Positions 37,553-42,249 of a stretch of 42,249 nt of DNA are shown in pieces. The position numbers and the translations under genes were made by a program. Position 1 is the first letter of the stretch. Each line of letters opens with the position of its first letter. The notes beneath the pieces were generated by a model that searched no databases, was not told the DNA's origin, and saw only the letters and a program-made list of their open reading frames with translations. The DNA is from Stutzerimonas stutzeri (GTDB lineage Bacteria; Pseudomonadota; Gammaproteobacteria; Pseudomonadales; Pseudomonadaceae), in NCBI RefSeq assembly GCF_024448935.1, contig NZ_JAMOIE010000038.1, positions 1-42,249 on the forward strand. The letters run 5' to 3'.

Positions 37553-39364
37553 TCAGTCCGCCCGCTCGATCCGTCCCTCGAGACTTCCGCTGAATGGCTG
37601 CGGGAGCGACGCGATGTAGTCGACCAGCGCATCCAGATCCACCGGGCCGACGATGCGGTCGGTGCCTTCGGTGAGCACGGTGAAGTTGTCGCCGCCACCG
37701 GCGAGGAAGGAGTTGACCGTGACGCGGTAGGTCGCCGCCGGGTTGATCAGCGCACCGGTGGCATCGCGCATCTCGATCACGCGGTTGCCCACGGGGCGGC
37801 TGGCGGACCAGCTGTAGCGGATGCCGGAAGGCTTGAGCAGGCGCGCATAGCTCTGGCCGAGCCACTGTTGTTCGAGCAGGGTCTTGATCTGCGCGCCGGT
37901 CAGGTCCATGGAAACCAGATCGTTGGCGAATGGCTGGATGGCGAACAGCTCGCCCCAGGTCACTTCACCGCTGTCCAGATCCGCGCGAATGCCGCCCGGG
38001 TTCATGAAGCTGATTTGCGCATCGGTGCCCACGCGTTGGGCATCGGCGATCAGGTTGCCCAAGGCCGATTCACCAGCCGGTGTTTCGCTGCGGGTGAGGG
38101 CATTCTGTGCAAGCCCCACCACGCGCGCGACCAGCGGTTCGACCCGAGCGTCGGCCTGCGCCACCAGCGCGGCGACTTGCGGGTCCGGCGAAAGACCGGC
38201 GCCCTGGTCGGCCCAGGTGGTCATTACTGCGGCGGACTTCTCGACGATGTCGCGGCTGCGGCGGCTGACCTGGAGCTGAATGTCGGCATAGGCGGTGCCG
38301 GCCGAGAAGGCTTGAGTCACCAGGATCGGGGTGCCGTTGGCATTGGCCACCAGCGCGTTGCTAAAGCCGTGCGCATGGCCGGAAATCACCACGTCCACTT
38401 CGTCATCCAGTCGCTCGATGATGTCGACTACCGAGCCGGTGACGGTGTCGGCTTCTGGGCTGGTCGGGCCGTCATAGCTGGTCTGCCGGCCACCCTGGTG
38501 CAGCGCGACGACAATGGCGCGTACACCGTGTCGGCGCAGTTCAACCACGGACTGGTTGATGGCGTCCGCCTCGTCGACGAAACGCAGCCCGGCGACGCCG
38601 GAAGGCGAGACGATGGTGGGCGTCTCCTTGAGCACGGCGCCGATCACGCCGATGCGCACGCCGCCGGCGTCATAGATGGAGTAGGACGGCAGCAGAGGTT
38701 CGCCGGTGGCCCGATCGATGACGTTGCTCGACACCGTGGGGTAGCGCGCACCCTTCCATTGGTCTTCGAGGAAGGGCCCGTTGGCGTGGTTGCCGCCGGT
38801 AAGCTGGCGCAGCAGCTCCGTCCTGCCGTTATCGAACTCGTGGTTGCCGAGGGTGCCGATCAGGTTGCAGCGTTGCTGGGCGAAAGGCTGCGCATTGCGC
38901 GGCATGTCCAGCTGACGGCTGAACGGCCGACAGTGCGGGTTGGCCAGCAGGTTGAAGAAGCTGATCGAGGGTTCGTCGCGCAACAGGGCGGAGTTGGGTG
39001 GTGAGGCGCCGACCTGGTCACCGTCATGCACGATCAGCGTGTATTCGCCGCTGGCCGATTTCAGGTAGGAAGCGAGCACCGCCGCGCCACCGGCAGGCCG
39101 GCCGGCGACGGTGCGCGGCGACAGTTGGCCGTGAAAGTCGTTGATGCTGAGCAGGTTGACCGACACCACCGGCTCGACCCGCCAGTCGGGCGCGCGCCAG
39201 CTGCGACGCTCACTGGCGCGCTGTCTGGCGTTAAGGCCTTCCAACTGTTGCTCGCGGTAATCCTGTTCGATGGAGCCGTGCTCGGGCAGTGCCTGAGCCA
39301 GCGCCGGGCCGGCAAGGCCGATCAGGCTTGCCGCTAACAGCCAATCCAGTGCGCGCGTATGCAT
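37553..39364 (-). CDS. Periplasmic bifunctional metallophosphatase / 5'-nucleotidase (UshA-like)
   Basis: A 603-residue exported enzyme. The Sec signal MHTRALDWLLAASLIGLAGPALA is probably cut before QALP. The metallophosphatase domain carries VNLLSINDFHGQL, IVHDGDQVGASPP, GTLGNHEFDNGRTELL and VVISGHAHGFSNA, which supply the di-metal ligands. The C-terminal 5'-nucleotidase substrate domain has SALGNLIADAQR, MNPGGIRADLDSGEVTWGELFAIQPFANDLVSMDLTGAQI and FLAGGGDNFTVL. Start at 39364 with GAGGAC upstream. It would hydrolyse extracellular nucleotides or nucleotide sugars for phosphate and nucleoside uptake. The length is slightly above E. coli UshA (550). Confidence 0.92.
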   Translation of the reverse strand: MHTRALDWLLAASLIGLAGPALAQALPEHGSIEQDYREQQLEGLNARQRASERRSWRAPDWRVEPVVSVNLLSINDFHGQLSPRTVAGRPAGGAAVLASYLKSASGEYTLIVHDGDQVGASPPNSALLRDEPSISFFNLLANPHCRPFSRQLDMPRNAQPFAQQRCNLIGTLGNHEFDNGRTELLRQLTGGNHANGPFLEDQWKGARYPTVSSNVIDRATGEPLLPSYSIYDAGGVRIGVIGAVLKETPTIVSPSGVAGLRFVDEADAINQSVVELRRHGVRAIVVALHQGGRQTSYDGPTSPEADTVTGSVVDIIERLDDEVDVVISGHAHGFSNALVANANGTPILVTQAFSAGTAYADIQLQVSRRSRDIVEKSAAVMTTWADQGAGLSPDPQVAALVAQADARVEPLVARVVGLAQNALTRSETPAGESALGNLIADAQRVGTDAQISFMNPGGIRADLDSGEVTWGELFAIQPFANDLVSMDLTGAQIKTLLEQQWLGQSYARLLKPSGIRYSWSASRPVGNRVIEMRDATGALINPAATYRVTVNSFLAGGGDNFTVLTEGTDRIVGPVDLDALVDYIASLPQPFSGSLEGRIERAD

Positions 39365-39669
39365 TGTTGTGTCCTCGGTGCGGTGGAGTCCGACCGAAAC
39401 TAGAAAGCGCGCGTGGCAGGCTGATGACTGCTTTTTGGCGTTTTGGCGAGAGGCGACGTGCGGTCTGTTCGGTGCCGGCAGGCTCAGGGAGACCGCGCCG
39501 GCGGGCATGCACGCTCTGGATACCTCGAGATTGCGAAGGTATCCGTGACCGCGCCGTATCGATGCGCTTTTGCTATCGTGGCGGCCAGTTCGCCGAGGCT
39601 GGCTGTTGCTCGGCAAACCCGGAACCCACACAGCTCGATGGCCGGACGTTCGGCCTCGCAACCGTTTAG
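39365..39669. other. Divergent intergenic region between the nucleotidase and ktr genes
   Basis: These 305 bases hold no supported gene. Promoters for the nucleotidase gene (minus) and ktrB (plus) are presumed here. I see no clear boxes or riboswitch. Confidence 0.35.
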
Positions 39670-41010
39670 GTGTCGCCTTTGCTACACAACGCTGCCCGCC
39701 GACCGGCTCGTCTCATTCCGCTCGCCTTTCTCATCGCGACCTTGCTGGGCACGGCGCTGCTGTCGCTTCCGGCGGCCACGGCCGGGCCTGGTCAGGCACC
39801 GCTGCTGACGGCGCTGTTCACCGCCGTGTCGGCGGTGTGTGTGACGGGGCTCATCGTGCAGGACACGGCCGTGTATTGGTCGTTTTTCGGGCAATGCGTG
39901 ATTCTGCTGCTGTTGCAGATCGGCGGCCTGGGCATCATGAGTGGTGCGACGCTGCTCGGCCTGGTGGTCAAGCGACGGCTGCAGTTGAGCAGCCGTCTGG
40001 TCGCGCAGCAGGAGACACGCTCGCTCGGGCTCGGGGACGTCACCGGCGTGTTGCGGCTGATCCTGCTGGTTACCTTGAGCGTCGAGCTGGTCGTGACGGC
40101 GATCCTCACCCTGCATTTTCGCCTGAGCTATGACCTGGCCTGGTCCAAGGCGCTCTGGGACGGGCTTTTCCATGCGGTATCGGCGTTCAACAACGCCGGC
40201 TTTTCGACCTATTCCGACAGCCTGATGAGTTTCGCCACGGACCCGGTAGTGCTGGTGCCGGTCATGCTGGCGGTGATCATCGGCGGTCTGGGCTTTCCCG
40301 TGCTCTACGAGTTCCGCCGCGACCAGCGCGGCAAGCCCTGGACCATCCATACGCGCATCACCTTGTGGGGGTCGGCCGTGCTGCTGTTCGGCGGCATGCT
40401 GGCGATCCTGGTCTACGAGTGGGGCAACCCGGCCACGCTCGGCGGCATGAGCCTGGGCGACAAACTGCTGTCGGGGCTGTTCAGCTCGGCAGTGGCGCGC
40501 ACGGCGGGCTTCAACAGCCTGGACGTCGGCCAGTTCGAGGCCCAGACGCTGGCCGTGCATTACTTCCTGATGTTCGTCGGCGGCGGCAGCGCCGGCACCG
40601 CGGGCGGAATCAAGGTAACGACCTTCTTCCTGCTGTTCTTCTTCATCTGGGCCGAGATTCGCGGCAACGCCGACACCGTGGCTTTCCGCCGCCGCATCTC
40701 CTATGCGACGCAGCGCCAGGCGCTGACCGTGCTGTTCCTCGGTTCGCTCACCGTGGCCATCGGCACCATGATCCTGCTCAGCGTGACGCGGCTGGAGCTG
40801 GGCGTCGTGCTGTTCGAAGTCATTTCCGCGTTCGCCACGGTCGGTCTGTCGACCGGCATCACGGCGGACCTGCCAGCGTCCGGTCAACTGGTGATCATCG
40901 CGCTGATGTTCATCGGCCGGGTCGGCACCATTACCCTGGCCACGGCCCTTGCGCTGCGCAGCGTGACCAAACACTACCGCTACCCGGAGGAGCGCCCCAT
41001 TGTTGGATAA
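39670..41010 (+). CDS. ktrB: Potassium uptake channel subunit (KtrB/TrkH family)
   Basis: A 446-residue membrane protein with the four-fold pore pattern of Ktr/Trk channels. The P-loops are SAVCVTGL, SAFNNAGFS, SSAVARTAGFNS and SAFATVGLSTG, each with the selectivity glycine. A GGGSAGTAGGIKVTT gating segment follows the third repeat. The length fits KtrB better than TrkH (about 480). The start is GTG at 39670. It overlaps ktrA by 11 bases. It imports K+ (or Na+-coupled K+) under control of the KtrA ring. Confidence 0.92.
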   Translation: MSPLLHNAARRPARLIPLAFLIATLLGTALLSLPAATAGPGQAPLLTALFTAVSAVCVTGLIVQDTAVYWSFFGQCVILLLLQIGGLGIMSGATLLGLVVKRRLQLSSRLVAQQETRSLGLGDVTGVLRLILLVTLSVELVVTAILTLHFRLSYDLAWSKALWDGLFHAVSAFNNAGFSTYSDSLMSFATDPVVLVPVMLAVIIGGLGFPVLYEFRRDQRGKPWTIHTRITLWGSAVLLFGGMLAILVYEWGNPATLGGMSLGDKLLSGLFSSAVARTAGFNSLDVGQFEAQTLAVHYFLMFVGGGSAGTAGGIKVTTFFLLFFFIWAEIRGNADTVAFRRRISYATQRQALTVLFLGSLTVAIGTMILLSVTRLELGVVLFEVISAFATVGLSTGITADLPASGQLVIIALMFIGRVGTITLATALALRSVTKHYRYPEERPIVG

Positions 41011-41683
41011 CCTGTTCGGCAAGACATACGAGAACGACAGCGTCGCCGTCATCGGCCTGGGGCGATTCGGTTCGGCCGTCGCCGACTCGCTTACGTCCAT
41101 GGGGCACGAAGTGCTGGGCATCGACAACAACAGCGCGAACGTCCAGCAGTGGGTGGATCGCCTGACCCATGTGGTCCAAGCCGACTCGACCGACGTCCGC
41201 GCATTGCGTCAGCTGGGCGTCGATCAGTTCCGCCATGTGGTGGTGAGCATCGGTACCGATCTCGAGGCCAGCGTATTGACGGTGCTCGCGCTGCAGGAGC
41301 TGGGCGTGCCGGACATCTGGGCCAAGGCCCTGAGCAAGCGCCACGGGTTGATCCTCGAGCGCACCGGCGCCCATCACGTCGTCTATCCGGAAACGTCAAT
41401 GGGCGAGCGTGTGGCGCATCTGGTCACCGGCAAAATGTCCGAGTTCATCGAATTCGACGACGGCTTCGCCATCGCTTCGACCCACGCCCCGAAGCGTATC
41501 CACAACCAGACACTCGCTGACTCCGGGGTGCACACGCATTACGGCGTGACCATCGTCGGGGTGAAGCGGACCCATGAAGCCTTCATCTACGCCAAGCCAG
41601 AAACCCTGATCCATCCGGGTGACATTCTTATCGTAGCGGGCGAAACCAGGCGGGTGGAAAAGTTTGCCGCGGCAAAGGGCTAA
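41000..41683 (+). CDS. ktrA: Potassium uptake regulatory subunit (KtrA, RCK)
   Basis: A 227-residue cytoplasmic protein. The RCK_N Rossmann domain starts VAVIGLGRFGSAVADSL with GLGRFG at about residues 19-24; the acidic end of the second strand (GIDNN) suits NAD(H)/ATP binding. The RCK_C domain follows (KRIHNQTLADSGVHTHYGVTIVGVKR, IHPGDILIVAG). The start is TTG at 41000 with a strong GGAGGAG 7 bases upstream, inside the ktrB end, so the pair is coupled. It forms the octameric ring that gates KtrB. Confidence 0.92.
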   Translation: MLDNLFGKTYENDSVAVIGLGRFGSAVADSLTSMGHEVLGIDNNSANVQQWVDRLTHVVQADSTDVRALRQLGVDQFRHVVVSIGTDLEASVLTVLALQELGVPDIWAKALSKRHGLILERTGAHHVVYPETSMGERVAHLVTGKMSEFIEFDDGFAIASTHAPKRIHNQTLADSGVHTHYGVTIVGVKRTHEAFIYAKPETLIHPGDILIVAGETRRVEKFAAAKG

Positions 41684-41760
41684 CCGCGCGGCCGTTGCGG
41701 CTAGCTAATCACCCAAACCTACCTCAACAACCTGGCCAGCATCGACCCCCGGCCGGTGGC

Positions 41761-42042
41761 GACGGCATTGCCGCGCAGGTGTTCGACAACCGCGACTTCG
41801 GCTACCACAAAGTCAGCATCGAACGGCCAGACCGATGCAAGGCGCAGTTCAGCGCCGAGCGCATCGAAACCCTGCGTTACGACAAGGCCCTGCGCGAACC
41901 CATGCAGTGGATCTACCAGCAGTGGGGCGACACGGTGTACCAGGATGAAACCCTGGCCACCCATGAGAAGGCCATTCACCACAGTCTGGCCGCCCACCGA
42001 CCGCTCGGCTCGATCATGCGAGCGCGGCTAAGCACCTACTAG
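41761..42042 (+). pseudogene. hsdM: Type I restriction-modification HsdM, C-terminal remnant
   Basis: The frame reads DGIAAQVFDNRDFGYHKVSIERPDRCKAQFSAERIETLRYDKALREPMQWIYQQWGDTVY, close to the C-terminal region of HsdM-type adenine methyltransferases (usual form VFDNRDFGYxKITVERP). The catalytic NPPF half and the nucleotide-binding region are absent, and upstream codons back to about 41695 are not conserved. It stops at 42042. It begins directly after ktrA, so this is the scar of a lost type I R-M locus. No hsdS or hsdR is seen in the remaining 200 bases. Confidence 0.7.
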
Positions 42043-42155
42043 GCGCTGTCAGCCTTTCGACACCAGCACAACAACCTGGCCGAGCAGGAGCCTCGGTCGC
42101 TCAATGACGTCCCGGATTGAGCGCGCCAAGGCGACGGGACTTGCCATGAATTTTT

Positions 42156-42249
42156 TCAAACGCGTATGCCGATCAGCCAGAGCGTCGACAGATGTTTTGC
42201 GCCATGCCGGAACGTCAGCTCCAGGTCCGGTTTTTTCTCGGGGTTGAGC
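42156..42249 (-). CDS. Partial open frame entering from the right edge
   Basis: The last 31 codons of a minus-strand frame (NPEKKPDLELTFRHGAKHLSTLWLIGIRV then stop), cut by the window edge. GC at third positions is high, as in real genes here. No family is recognised. It may be the 3' end of a gene whose body lies outside the window. Confidence 0.35.
   Translation of the reverse strand, partial: LNPEKKPDLELTFRHGAKHLSTLWLIGIRV

Overview
The window is GC-rich chromosomal DNA of a Pseudomonas-type gammaproteobacterium, most like the P. stutzeri / Stutzerimonas group. The evidence is the divergent trpI / trpBA arrangement, abundant ATGA stop/start overlaps, a consensus sigma-54 promoter, and REP elements of the GTAG type with a REP-associated (RAYT) transposase. 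The genus is inferred from gene order and style, not from a database comparison.

Layout. (1) 104-5699, minus strand: a tightly coupled five-gene operon (glycosyltransferase, UDP-galactopyranose mutase Glf, GH1-like glycosidase, ABC exporter, KTSC protein). It is divergent from galE (6115-7182, plus). Together they look like a small galactofuranose-containing glycan locus. (2) 7255-12645, minus: a TRAP transporter (dctP, dctQ, dctM), a TauE/SafE permease and a gamma-glutamyltransferase-family enzyme, behind a sigma-54 promoter at 12723-12738. (3) 13311-21156, minus: a GntR/FCD regulator, a complete peptide-type ABC importer and a second gamma-glutamyltransferase-family enzyme, with a beheaded Lrp/AsnC gene at the 3' end. 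(4) 21157-21940: debris of an IS1182-type transposase. (5) 21941-24987: trpI divergent from trpBA, with a terminator. (6) 25054-27970: an imperfect tandem duplication with REP pairs, an RsbRD-type histidine kinase and a YghU-type glutathione transferase.

(7) 28330-33371 is a decaying accessory stretch. It holds a stress-type protein with a low-complexity tail, a frameshifted pnuC, an MsbA-like ABC exporter, a NadR-like kinase gene cut off after 31 codons, a low-GC unknown ORF and a peptidase E-like gene. (8) 33562-34422: a RAYT gene interrupted by one amber codon, beside four palindromic REPs and an 80-bp tandem repeat. (9) 34573-37299: a YdgA/DUF945 protein with a strong terminator, and a second histidine kinase that is a close paralogue of the first. 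(10) 37553-39364: a UshA-like periplasmic nucleotidase. (11) 39670-41683: a KtrB/KtrA potassium uptake pair. (12) 41761-42042: the C-terminal remnant of a type I restriction-modification HsdM.

The main points for follow-up are the Glf/GH/ABC operon, the two different importers each joined to a cytoplasmic GGT-family enzyme (one under sigma-54), the orphan RsbRD-kinase pair with its duplicated upstream region, the parallel loss of pnuC and its kinase partner, and the RAYT/REP array. I did not find a clearly new defence or signalling system. All product names come from reading motifs, and no search was run.
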